From contig JAURMS010000229.1 of the NCBI GenBank assembly GCA_030830595.1, forward strand, positions 1 through 7,062: 7,062 nt of DNA, written 5' to 3'. This DNA is from Gammaproteobacteria bacterium (GTDB taxonomy: Bacteria; Pseudomonadota; Gammaproteobacteria; Steroidobacterales; Steroidobacteraceae). This document shows, in pieces, positions 1 through 7,018 of this stretch. The notes beneath the pieces are model-generated. The model saw only the letters and a program-made list of their open reading frames with translations, did not search any database and was not told the origin of the DNA. Every line of letters begins with the position of its first letter. Position 1 is the stretch's first letter. Made by a program: the position numbers and the translations under genes.

Positions 1-1908
1 ACCCTGTTCGGCGCAAGCGCCCAATCCGGCGCCCTGCGCATCATCACCAACAAACCCAATACCGATGCTTTCGAGGGGCGTATCGACGTCGGTGTAGGCA
101 GCACTAAAGGCGGCTCGGAGAGCTACAGCTTTGAGGGTTTTGCCAACATCCCGCTCGGCGAGAAGGCGGCCATCCGGCTGGTCGGCTGGTCCCTGAAGGA
201 AGGCGGCTGGGTCGACAACGTGGCGGGTACCCGCAACTACCAGCTGGAGGGAGGCTATGGCTACAACCCGAATAACTTCGGCCGCACTTCCAGTATCGAC
301 AATGCCAGCCTGGTGAAAGAAGACTTCAACGAGCTGGACAAGACGGGCCTGAGGGCGGCGCTCAAGGTCGACTTGAGCGACACCTGGTCACTGAATGCCA
401 GCATTATTCACCAGAACATGGAGACGGACGGCGTCTGGGAAGTCGATCCGATCAACACTGGCAGCGAAGAAAGCATCCAGCGCTTCTCCGAGGAATTCAG
501 CGAGGACAAGTTTACCCAGTTCGCCGTGAGCGTCGAGGGCGAGGTCATGAACCATCTCCTCACCTACTCAGGTTCCTCGCTGGATCGTGACACCCAGTAC
601 CAGACCGACTACAGCAAGTACGGAGAGGACGCGTATTTTGTCCCCTACTATGCCTGTGACTACTCGGCCAGCGGGCCGGACTTGAACACGCAAAGCAACA
701 CTGACTGTACAAGTCTCTACGAGTACTTCACCTCTGACGACGACTACAAGCGCACCAGCCACGAACTGCGCCTGCAGTCCATCGGCGAGGGCCGCTTCAG
801 CTATACGGTGGGCGCTTTCTGGCAGAAGTCTGAACACGACTACCTGAATCTCTGGATCCAGCCAGGCATGTCACCCACCCTCCAGGTGGGCGGTTACGAC
901 ATCAACGGCGTTTATTTCCGCACTGATCAGCAGCGTACCGACACCCAGTTTGCGCTTTTCGGCGAGTTGTATATCGACCTGACCGACAGCCTCCGTGCCA
1001 CGCTAGGTGTGCGTCACTACGATGAAGAAAGCGAGGTCAAGGGCGTAGTCGGCTGGGGACCGGGCGTTTTTTGTACGACAAATCCTGACTGTCGGGAAAC
1101 ATTCGTCGACTCCAAGGCCGACTTCAGCGACCAGCTGTTCAAGTTCAGCCTCGCCTGGAACCTGAGTGACGACAAGATGATGTACGCAACCTATGCCGAG
1201 GGCTATCGGCCGGGCGGCGTCAATCGCGATCCGGGCCTGATCGCTACCGCAGGCACCCAGACCTGGGAACCAGATGAGCTGAAGAACTACGAACTGGGCT
1301 GGAAGACTTCATGGGCCGACAACAGGCTGCGCTGGAACGGCGCCGTGTACTTCATGGACTGGGACAAGGTCCAGTACACCATCTACGACTTCAGCCTGTC
1401 GGCCTGCTGCGGTAACGTCTATAACCTGAGCACGGCAGAAATCAAGGGCCTAGAGACCGACATCAGCTGGGTAGCGGGTAACGGGTTTTCCCTGAGCGCC
1501 GCTTACTCCTTCAATGATGCCAAGACCACGGCCGACTTCACCATACCGAGCGGACGCCTGGCGGTACCAAAGGGCACTGAGCTGCCCAACATCCCGGAGA
1601 GCAAGTTCAGCCTACAGGGCCGCTACGAGTTCAACCTGGGTCAGTTTGATGCCTACAGCCAGCTGGCGATGAGCTATACCGACGGCAGCTGGAGCCAGAT
1701 CCGGCCAAGCCGCAGGTTGCCGCAGGACGCGTACACCCTGGTCAACCTGTCCGCGGGCATCCGCAAGGACAACTGGGGTATCGACGTCCACGTCAATAAC
1801 CTCACTGACGAGGTTGCCGACTACTTCGTGAAGCCGCGTAATTACGAATATTCAGTCGTCACCAACCGGCCACAGTCCTTCGGGGCGAGGTTCTGGATGA
1901 GCTTCTGA
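1..1908 (+). CDS. TonB-dependent outer-membrane receptor, 5'-truncated by window edge
   Basis: This is an outer-membrane beta-barrel that imports a ligand (iron chelate, vitamin, sugar, steroid or other nutrient) using TonB/ExbB/ExbD energy. The frame is open from base 1, so 635 residues are visible and the true start lies upstream. The GTG at 220 is an internal valine. The first visible residues, TLFGASAQSGALRIITNKP, are the conserved end of the plug domain. The signal peptide, TonB box and early plug are therefore missing from the window. Barrel hallmarks follow: MMYATYAEGYRPGGVN (residues 393-408), WEPDELKNYELGWK (422-435), AEIKGLETD (479-487) and NNLTDEVADYF (599-609). The chain ends in FWMSF with the C-terminal phenylalanine expected for BAM-dependent insertion. 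Cysteines lie at 219/236, 358/364 and 469/470, probably in extracellular loops. The substrate cannot be read from the sequence. The next gene is a sulfotransferase, but a strong terminator separates the two. Confidence 0.95.
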   Translation, partial: TLFGASAQSGALRIITNKPNTDAFEGRIDVGVGSTKGGSESYSFEGFANIPLGEKAAIRLVGWSLKEGGWVDNVAGTRNYQLEGGYGYNPNNFGRTSSIDNASLVKEDFNELDKTGLRAALKVDLSDTWSLNASIIHQNMETDGVWEVDPINTGSEESIQRFSEEFSEDKFTQFAVSVEGEVMNHLLTYSGSSLDRDTQYQTDYSKYGEDAYFVPYYACDYSASGPDLNTQSNTDCTSLYEYFTSDDDYKRTSHELRLQSIGEGRFSYTVGAFWQKSEHDYLNLWIQPGMSPTLQVGGYDINGVYFRTDQQRTDTQFALFGELYIDLTDSLRATLGVRHYDEESEVKGVVGWGPGVFCTTNPDCRETFVDSKADFSDQLFKFSLAWNLSDDKMMYATYAEGYRPGGVNRDPGLIATAGTQTWEPDELKNYELGWKTSWADNRLRWNGAVYFMDWDKVQYTIYDFSLSACCGNVYNLSTAEIKGLETDISWVAGNGFSLSAAYSFNDAKTTADFTIPSGRLAVPKGTELPNIPESKFSLQGRYEFNLGQFDAYSQLAMSYTDGSWSQIRPSRRLPQDAYTLVNLSAGIRKDNWGIDVHVNNLTDEVADYFVKPRNYEYSVVTNRPQSFGARFWMSF

Positions 1909-1927
1909 TCGAGCCCCAGGCCGAAGG

Positions 1928-1957
1928 AAAAAACCCCGCTTCGGCGGGGTTTTTTTT
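1928..1957 (+). terminator. Strong intrinsic terminator after the receptor gene, potentially bidirectional
   Basis: A perfect hairpin is present: six A (1928-1933) plus CCCCGC (1934-1939), a TTCG loop (1940-1943), then GCGGGG (1944-1949) and eight T (1950-1957). The C(UUCG)G closing pair is the exceptionally stable tetraloop class. It starts 19 bases after the receptor stop codon. Because the 5' arm begins with an A run, the reverse complement also has a GC hairpin followed by six T. It could therefore also stop transcripts coming from the right on the - strand. Confidence 0.93.
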
Positions 1958-1984
1958 CTCTGCTCATGATGACTGACGCATAAT
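1955..1984 (+). promoter_or_regulatory. Candidate sigma70-type promoter for the TPR-sulfotransferase gene
   Basis: CATAAT at 1979-1984 matches five of six bases of the TATAAT -10 consensus. The -35 region about 16-18 bases upstream (around 1955-1961, TTTCTCT) is a poor match to TTGACA. A start site about 7 bases after the hexamer would fall at about 1990-1992, on the ATG itself. The preceding terminator should block read-through from the receptor gene, so the sulfotransferase needs a promoter close by, and only about 35 bases are available. This rests on motif matching alone. Confidence 0.3.
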
Positions 1985-1991
1985 CAACCAA

Positions 1992-3995
1992 ATGGGCAAC
2001 GCGACTCCATCCGGGGACCTTCCCACTGCAGTCCGTCAGGCAATGCGCCTGCTCGGTGGGGGTGACCTTGTGTCTGCAGAGGCACAGGCCCTTGAAATCC
2101 TGCGCGCCGTACCGGGTGAGCCGAACGCCGAATTTATCCTCGCAGCCATACGCCGGACTCGTGGAGATGCAGAAGGCGCGAGGCAAGCGCTCACCATTTT
2201 GCTCCGGCGAGCACCGGCTTTTGCCCTCGCGACCCAGGAACTCGGCTTTGCACTGCTGGACCTTGGATTGATCGAGGGGGCCGGGTCCGCGCTGCATGAT
2301 GCAGTGAGGACCGAACCCGCGCTGGCACCGAGTTGGAAGGCGCTGGCTGAAATCGAGGGTGCGCGGGGCAATGCCGAGCTGGCTGCAGAGGCGGCCAGCC
2401 GCTTTGCCCTGGCCCGAGCCACCGATCCGCGCCTGGTCGAAGCAACCGAGCTGTTTCGCAAGGGCAACACCCCGGCCGCTGAGCGCGCCTGCCGAGCCTA
2501 CCTCCACGACCAGCCCACCGACGTCAGCGCCATTCGCCTGTTGGCCGATATCGGTACCAGGCTCGGCATGCTTCAGGACGCAGAGAACCTGCTGGCTCGC
2601 TGCCTGGAGTTGGCACCAGATTTCACACTCGCCAGGCTGAACTACGCGCAGGTCTTGAGCAAGCGGGAAAATCTGCCGGCAGCACTTGCTCAGGTCGACC
2701 TGCTGCTTGCCGCGGAGCCCAACCGGTTTCCATTCCTCGTGCTCCGCGCTTCAATCCTGGTGAAGATGGGTGAATTCGAGAAAGGCATTCGCGCCTACGA
2801 GCAACTGACGGACACCTTCGGCCCACGGCCGATGGTCACCCTGGTTCACGGACACGCCCTTAAGACGGTAGGCAGACAGGAAGAGGCCATTACCGCCTAT
2901 CGGAAGACCATCGAGCTGAACCCGTGTTTTGGCGATGCCTACTGGAGCCTTGCCAACCTCAAGACCTTCCGCTTTGAGGATGCTGACATTTCGGCCATGC
3001 GCTCTCAGCTCGCCAGTGATCAGCCAAGCCTCGAGGACCATTTTCACTTGTGCTTTGCCCTCGGCAAGGCGCTGGAGGACAGGGGAGAATTCGAGGAAAG
3101 CTTTGCCTGCTACCAGCGGGGCAATGCCATCAAGTCCCGCCTGGAAAAACATGATGAAGCAGAGCTGGCGCGGGAGGTAGAGCGCAATATCGTCGTCTGT
3201 ACCCGTCAGTTCTTTGAATCGAGGCGGGGATCTGGATGCCCGGCGCCCGACCCCATTTTTATCGTCGGCCTGCCACGATCCGGTTCCACGCTCCTGGAGC
3301 AGATCCTTGCCAGCCATTCAAAGGTGGACGGCACCAAGGAATTGATCGACATCCCGGCTATCGTACGCCGCCTTGGGGGCCGCCGGCGCAAGGGCGAGCC
3401 TTCTCGGTACCCTGACATTCTCGGCTCGCTCGATGCAGGGCAACTGCTCCAGCTCGGCGAGGAATACCTGGAGCGGGCCCGCGTGCAGCGCGGGAGTGCT
3501 CCTCATTTCATCGACAAGATGCCCAACAACTTTCGGCATATCGGGCTGCTGCAACTGATCTTGCCTAACGCGCGAATTATCGATGCCCGTCGTCACCCCA
3601 TGGCCGCCTGCTTCAGCGGCTTCAAGCAGTTGTTCGCCCAGGGCCAGAGCTTCACCTACGGCCTCGGAAAGATCGCCCGCTACTATCGGGAATACGTGAA
3701 GTTGATGGATCACTGGGATCAGGCTCTGCCGGGCAAGGTCCTTCGGGTCGAGTACGAAACGGTCATCGACGACACCGAAGGCCAGGTTAAGCGCATCCTC
3801 GATTTCTGTGGCCTGCCCTTCGAGGAATCCTGCCTGGATTTTCACCGCACTGAACGCGCGGTTCGCACCGCCAGCTCCGAGCAGGTCAGGCAGCCGATCT
3901 ATCGCGAGGGGCTGGACCAGTGGCGCCACTACGAGCCATGGCTCGCAGAACTGAAAAGTGAGCTTGGCACCGTTCTGGAGCGCTATCCAGCCTGA
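1992..3995 (+). CDS. TPR-repeat sulfotransferase (PAPS-dependent)
   Basis: A 667-residue, apparently cytoplasmic protein with no signal peptide or membrane segment. Residues about 11-380 are helical tetratricopeptide repeats. Clear units include 46-77, 178-210 (ending LELAPD), 282-312 (ending IELNP) and 349-380. Residues about 418-667 are a sulfotransferase domain. The 5'-phosphosulfate-binding loop is IFIVGLPRSGSTLLEQIL (422-439), a DKMPNN motif lies at 508-513, and the 3'-phosphate-binding region is IDARRHPMAACFSGF (530-544). The C-terminal block TASSEQVRQPIYREG (626-640) is typical of TPR-sulfotransferases. The family moves sulfate from PAPS to a hydroxyl group. The P-loop resembles that of tyrosylprotein sulfotransferases, so a protein or peptide acceptor held by the TPR array is possible but unproven. 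ATG 1992 is the first usable start because an in-frame stop lies at 1974-1976. No Shine-Dalgarno precedes it. The next in-frame ATG (2043) would cut into the first repeat helix. Confidence 0.93.
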   Translation: MGNATPSGDLPTAVRQAMRLLGGGDLVSAEAQALEILRAVPGEPNAEFILAAIRRTRGDAEGARQALTILLRRAPAFALATQELGFALLDLGLIEGAGSALHDAVRTEPALAPSWKALAEIEGARGNAELAAEAASRFALARATDPRLVEATELFRKGNTPAAERACRAYLHDQPTDVSAIRLLADIGTRLGMLQDAENLLARCLELAPDFTLARLNYAQVLSKRENLPAALAQVDLLLAAEPNRFPFLVLRASILVKMGEFEKGIRAYEQLTDTFGPRPMVTLVHGHALKTVGRQEEAITAYRKTIELNPCFGDAYWSLANLKTFRFEDADISAMRSQLASDQPSLEDHFHLCFALGKALEDRGEFEESFACYQRGNAIKSRLEKHDEAELAREVERNIVVCTRQFFESRRGSGCPAPDPIFIVGLPRSGSTLLEQILASHSKVDGTKELIDIPAIVRRLGGRRRKGEPSRYPDILGSLDAGQLLQLGEEYLERARVQRGSAPHFIDKMPNNFRHIGLLQLILPNARIIDARRHPMAACFSGFKQLFAQGQSFTYGLGKIARYYREYVKLMDHWDQALPGKVLRVEYETVIDDTEGQVKRILDFCGLPFEESCLDFHRTERAVRTASSEQVRQPIYREGLDQWRHYEPWLAELKSELGTVLERYPA

Positions 3996-3999
3996 CCGC

Positions 4000-4893
4000 T
4001 CAGTTGCGAGGCTTGAGCCCCAACTTCACGCGCGCCTCGGCCGGTGTCATCACGCGGCCACCAAGCTGGTCGACGATATGGGCAGCTTTCTCAACCAGCT
4101 GGCCATTGCTCGCCAGCACTCCCTTGGACAGGTACAGGTTATCCTCCAGCCCGACGCGCAGGTTGCCGCCGAGCAGGACGGCCTGGGTCGCCATCGCCAT
4201 CTGCAGGCTGCCCGGGCCGAATGAGAACCAGTGGGCGTCCGGCGGCAGGGCATCCACCATCGCCAGCATGGAGCGGGTATCCGCTCCGGCACCCCAGGCA
4301 AACCCGAGGCAGACTTGAAAAATGGGCGGGGACTCCACCAGGCCCTGGTCGATCATGTAACGCGCCAGCCGAATCTGTCCCAGCTCGAACACCTCGAGTT
4401 CGGGCTTGACGCCAAGTTCGAGGCAACGCCGGGCCATGGCCTGAAGGCAGGCCGCCGTGTTGACGTAGACGGTGTTGCCCCCACCAAAATTCATGCTGCC
4501 GCAGTCCAGGCTGCAGATTTCCGGCAGCAGGTCCTCGACGTGCGCGAGGCGCTCCATCGGGCCGATCAGGTCAGTACCAGGGCCGCCAATGGCAGGGTTC
4601 TCCTCACCCGGCACGAAGTCACCGCCCATGCCAGCGGTGAGATTGATGATGACATCAACACCACTCTCGCGAATCATCTCAACCGTCTGACGGAACAGGG
4701 CGGGATCCCTGCTACCCTTTCCGGTATCGGGGTCGCGAACGTGCACATGCACGATGGCAGCCCCCGCGCGCGCAGATTCGATGCACGCATCGGCGACCTG
4801 CCTCGGTGTGACCGGCAGGCCAGGATGCTTAGCCAGAGTATCTGCTGCACCAGTGATGGCGCAGGTAATGATGACGTCACGATTCACTTGCAT
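4000..4893 (-). CDS. Beta-keto acid cleavage enzyme (BKACE/DUF849), dehydrocarnitine-cleavage-like
   Basis: A 297-residue TIM-barrel, zinc-dependent enzyme. The family condenses a beta-keto acid with acetyl-CoA and splits it to acetoacetate plus a new acyl-CoA. Visible signatures are VHVHVRDP (residues 48-55) with the two zinc histidines H49 and H51, NLTAGMGGD (84-92), ICSLDCGSMNFG (126-137), and RVGLEDNLYL (246-255) with R246, third zinc ligand E250 and D251. This matches the R/E/D spacing known from the founding enzyme Kce (3-keto-5-aminohexanoate cleavage). The opening VIITCAITGAADT and KHPGLPVTP resemble the group acting on 3-dehydrocarnitine, which yields betainyl-CoA and acetoacetate. 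That specificity comes from recalled family sequences and is inference. The gene overlaps the upstream ligase gene by up to 17 bases and is last in its operon. ATG 4893 is annotated, but GTG 4887 (VNRDVIITC) has better spacing from the G-rich ribosome site and may be the real start. Its stop lies 4 bases from that of the convergent sulfotransferase gene. Confidence 0.93.
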   Translation of the reverse strand: MQVNRDVIITCAITGAADTLAKHPGLPVTPRQVADACIESARAGAAIVHVHVRDPDTGKGSRDPALFRQTVEMIRESGVDVIINLTAGMGGDFVPGEENPAIGGPGTDLIGPMERLAHVEDLLPEICSLDCGSMNFGGGNTVYVNTAACLQAMARRCLELGVKPELEVFELGQIRLARYMIDQGLVESPPIFQVCLGFAWGAGADTRSMLAMVDALPPDAHWFSFGPGSLQMAMATQAVLLGGNLRVGLEDNLYLSKGVLASNGQLVEKAAHIVDQLGGRVMTPAEARVKLGLKPRN

Positions 4894-7018
4894 TTCCCCC
4901 AGTTACGACGCGCATCAGCGCATCAGCGGCAACCACTCCACCTTTCCCCGCCAGTACCATCAACGGGTTGATATCCAGTTCCAGAATCTGTTCGCCTTGA
5001 CTCCCCGCCAGGCCCGCAATGGCCAGCACCGCGGCAACGACCGCATCCAGGTCTGCCGGCGCAGATCCTCGGTAGCCCTGCAGCAACTTCCAGACCTTGA
5101 GACGCTCCAGTGCGCCAAGCACCTCCGCCTCATTGGTTGGCAGCAGCAGAGACGCCGTATCTGCCACCAATTCAACCAGCACTCCGCCTGAGCCCAATAC
5201 CAGCGACAAGCCGAACTGGGGATCCCGGTGCAGTCCAACGAGCAACTCAGCTACCGGCCGCTCCACCATTGCCTCCACCAGGAAACGGCTGCAGCCAAGA
5301 CGGAGCTTGAGGTCGGCGACTGCCTCTAGCAGGCGTGCCTCATCAGGCAGCGAAAGCACCACCGCGCGCTGCTCGGACTTGTGCGCGAACTCGGCACCGC
5401 AGGCCTTGAGCGCCACCGGAAATCCCACCTTCCGAGCAGCCGCAAGCACCTCCCCTTCGGGCACCCTGAATCCAGTTGGGATGTTCACCCCGGCAGCCGC
5501 CACCCACTGCTTGGACTGCCACTCATCCAGCAGCGTGCCAGGCTGCCCGTCATGCCCCGGACCCTTTTGCATCGCAGGTAATTGGATATCCTTCGGTGCA
5601 CGCAATTTTTTCCCGTAATGCGCGGCAGCCCTCGCCGCTATCAGGGCCTCCTCCAGGCCCTGCATCGGCGCCACCCCCCGCTCTCTGAGCCGGCGGCGAA
5701 GATCATGCGGGAGCAGTTCACTGATGGTACAGACCACCGCTGCCGGCATGCCCGTGGCGTCATGGGCACACACGAACGCATCCACGGCATCAAACCACTC
5801 CTGGACCTCGGGTGATTCCACGGTCGGATGATCATTGACCATCAGGGCAAGATGATGACTGCCTGCCAGGGATGAAATGAAACAGCGCTCCATCGCCGGC
5901 CGGTCCCCCCAGATCGACGTGTTGTAGTCGAAGGGGTTTGAAACGGTGACATAGCCCGGAAACTGCGCCTCGAGGTCGCTGACCTGCGTGGGCGAGAGCG
6001 GTGGCGTAGACAGGCTGAAGCGCGCGGTCAGGTCCGCCATGATGGCTGCCTCACCGCCCGAACAGGACAGCGACAGCACGTCAGTACCCTGCAGCGGCCC
6101 CACGATATCGAGAAATTTCAGGGTCTCCAGCAGTGCAGGCAGCGAATCCACCCGCAGGACTCCCAATCTCTCGAACAACGCATCGTGCAGGAGGTCGGAA
6201 CCAGTCAGCGAACTCGTATGACTGCTGGCTCTCTCGGCAGAGGCAGCCGTACGCCCCACTTTCAGCACCACGATCGGGACGGCCTGCCGAAGAGCGCGCA
6301 GGGCAGCGCGACAGAAAGCAGCGGGATCATCGAGGCCCTCGAGATACATGCCGATGGCCCGGACCCTGGAGTCGTCCAGCAACGCCTCGATGTAGGCGGC
6401 GGGACCGAGGACCGCCTGGTTGCCAGTGGTAATGACGTGGGTAAAACGGACCTCGCGCTGGTTCATGGTCAGGTTCATGGCGATGTTGCCACTTTGCGAA
6501 ATGACCGCTACGCCGGGCCCACCCTCCGTCCCTGAGTCACCGAACAGGTAGGGCCACAAGGCACATCGATCTGCATAGTTGACGTAGCCGAAGCAGTTCG
6601 GCCCGATCAGCGGCATGGAGCCCGCCGCCTGAACCAGCCTTTGCTGCAGGTCACCACCCTTGTCACCCACTTCATCAAAACCTGCTGCGTAGCACACACA
6701 TCCGCCAGTGCCCATCGCGGAGAGCTGCTGGACGACAGCGACGGTAGCCTCCCTATTGACGCCGATAAAAGCTGCGTCTGGCACCTCAGGAAGTTGACTG
6801 ACGTCGGTGACCGTCGCCAGCCCTCCCACCTCTGACCTGGTTGGATGGACGGCATACATGCGGCCGGCAAACCCAGCCGCCCTGCAGCGGCTTATCGCCA
6901 TAGCCGCGATGTCGCCGCCGACGAAGACAATGCTTGCAGGCGCCAGCAAGCGCCCGAGTTGCGGAGCAGGCAGTGCCGGCCCTCGGCCCGGTTTAGCGGT
7001 CGCGGAAGCGTGCTTCAC
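4877..7018 (-). CDS. ADP(NDP)-forming acyl-CoA synthetase, acetate-CoA ligase family (single-chain)
   Basis: The enzyme interconverts an acid plus CoA plus ATP with acyl-CoA plus ADP and phosphate. From GTG 7018 it has 713 residues, normal for the fused alpha-beta form. Domains in order: CoA-binding Rossmann fold (about 21-120, opening LGRLLAPASIVFVGG), succinyl-CoA-ligase-like domains (about 135-470) and ATP-grasp domain (about 495-705). GPNCFGYVN (139-147) and ISQSGN (173-178) contact CoA in the family. SHTSSLTGSD holds the expected phospho-histidine H267, with S in place of the usual G after HT. CSGGEAA (319-325) and NPFDYNTSIWGD (361-372) are subfamily marks. In the ATP-grasp part, VALKACGAEFAHKS holds K538 and a second conserved histidine, H546. 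ELDINPL (680-686) is the metal-binding end. Start: GTG 7018 has a weak GGA 5 bases upstream and overlaps the preceding gene by 26 bases. ATG 7054 is also in frame but would overlap by 62, and the frame stays open to the window edge. The acyl substrate is unknown. Confidence 0.92.
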   Translation of the reverse strand: MKHASATAKPGRGPALPAPQLGRLLAPASIVFVGGDIAAMAISRCRAAGFAGRMYAVHPTRSEVGGLATVTDVSQLPEVPDAAFIGVNREATVAVVQQLSAMGTGGCVCYAAGFDEVGDKGGDLQQRLVQAAGSMPLIGPNCFGYVNYADRCALWPYLFGDSGTEGGPGVAVISQSGNIAMNLTMNQREVRFTHVITTGNQAVLGPAAYIEALLDDSRVRAIGMYLEGLDDPAAFCRAALRALRQAVPIVVLKVGRTAASAERASSHTSSLTGSDLLHDALFERLGVLRVDSLPALLETLKFLDIVGPLQGTDVLSLSCSGGEAAIMADLTARFSLSTPPLSPTQVSDLEAQFPGYVTVSNPFDYNTSIWGDRPAMERCFISSLAGSHHLALMVNDHPTVESPEVQEWFDAVDAFVCAHDATGMPAAVVCTISELLPHDLRRRLRERGVAPMQGLEEALIAARAAAHYGKKLRAPKDIQLPAMQKGPGHDGQPGTLLDEWQSKQWVAAAGVNIPTGFRVPEGEVLAAARKVGFPVALKACGAEFAHKSEQRAVVLSLPDEARLLEAVADLKLRLGCSRFLVEAMVERPVAELLVGLHRDPQFGLSLVLGSGGVLVELVADTASLLLPTNEAEVLGALERLKVWKLLQGYRGSAPADLDAVVAAVLAIAGLAGSQGEQILELDINPLMVLAGKGGVVAADALMRVVTGGNASES
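4896..4900 (-). promoter_or_regulatory. Ribosome binding site of the BKACE gene, inside the ligase coding region
   Basis: On the - strand the run GGGGG lies 2 bases before ATG 4893 and 8 bases before the in-frame GTG 4887. The short gap to the ATG is unfavourable and the gap to the GTG is normal, so this site bears on the start choice. It sits inside the last codons of the acyl-CoA synthetase gene, which suits translational coupling. Confidence 0.5.

Noticed and set aside
220..1908. GTG at 220 as the receptor start
   Set aside because: The frame is open to base 1 and encodes the conserved plug ending (TLFGASAQSGALRIITNKP), so the GTG is an internal valine and the gene is simply cut by the window.
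1842..2507. 221-codon open frame on the - strand across the receptor end, terminator and sulfotransferase start
   Set aside because: It reads through the terminator hairpin and opposite two well-supported genes, and its translation has no recognisable domain. It is a GC-driven shadow frame.
3318..3929. 203-codon open frame on the - strand opposite the sulfotransferase domain
   Set aside because: It is complementary to the strongly conserved PAPS-binding region, with no start context and no known fold.
4010..4019. GGCTTGAGCC inverted repeat just after the convergent stop codons, as a terminator
   Set aside because: The stem is only 3-4 bp with a tiny loop and no T tract on either strand, and it lies inside the BKACE coding region.
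4231..4971. 246-codon open frame on the + strand opposite the BKACE gene
   Set aside because: It is antisense to conserved BKACE motifs and crosses into the ligase gene. The composition is rich in H, R and Q, as expected of a complementary-strand artefact.
5097..5618. 173-codon open frame on the + strand opposite the ligase ATP-grasp domain
   Set aside because: A Ser/Thr/Pro/Arg-rich low-complexity translation, antisense to conserved ligase motifs.
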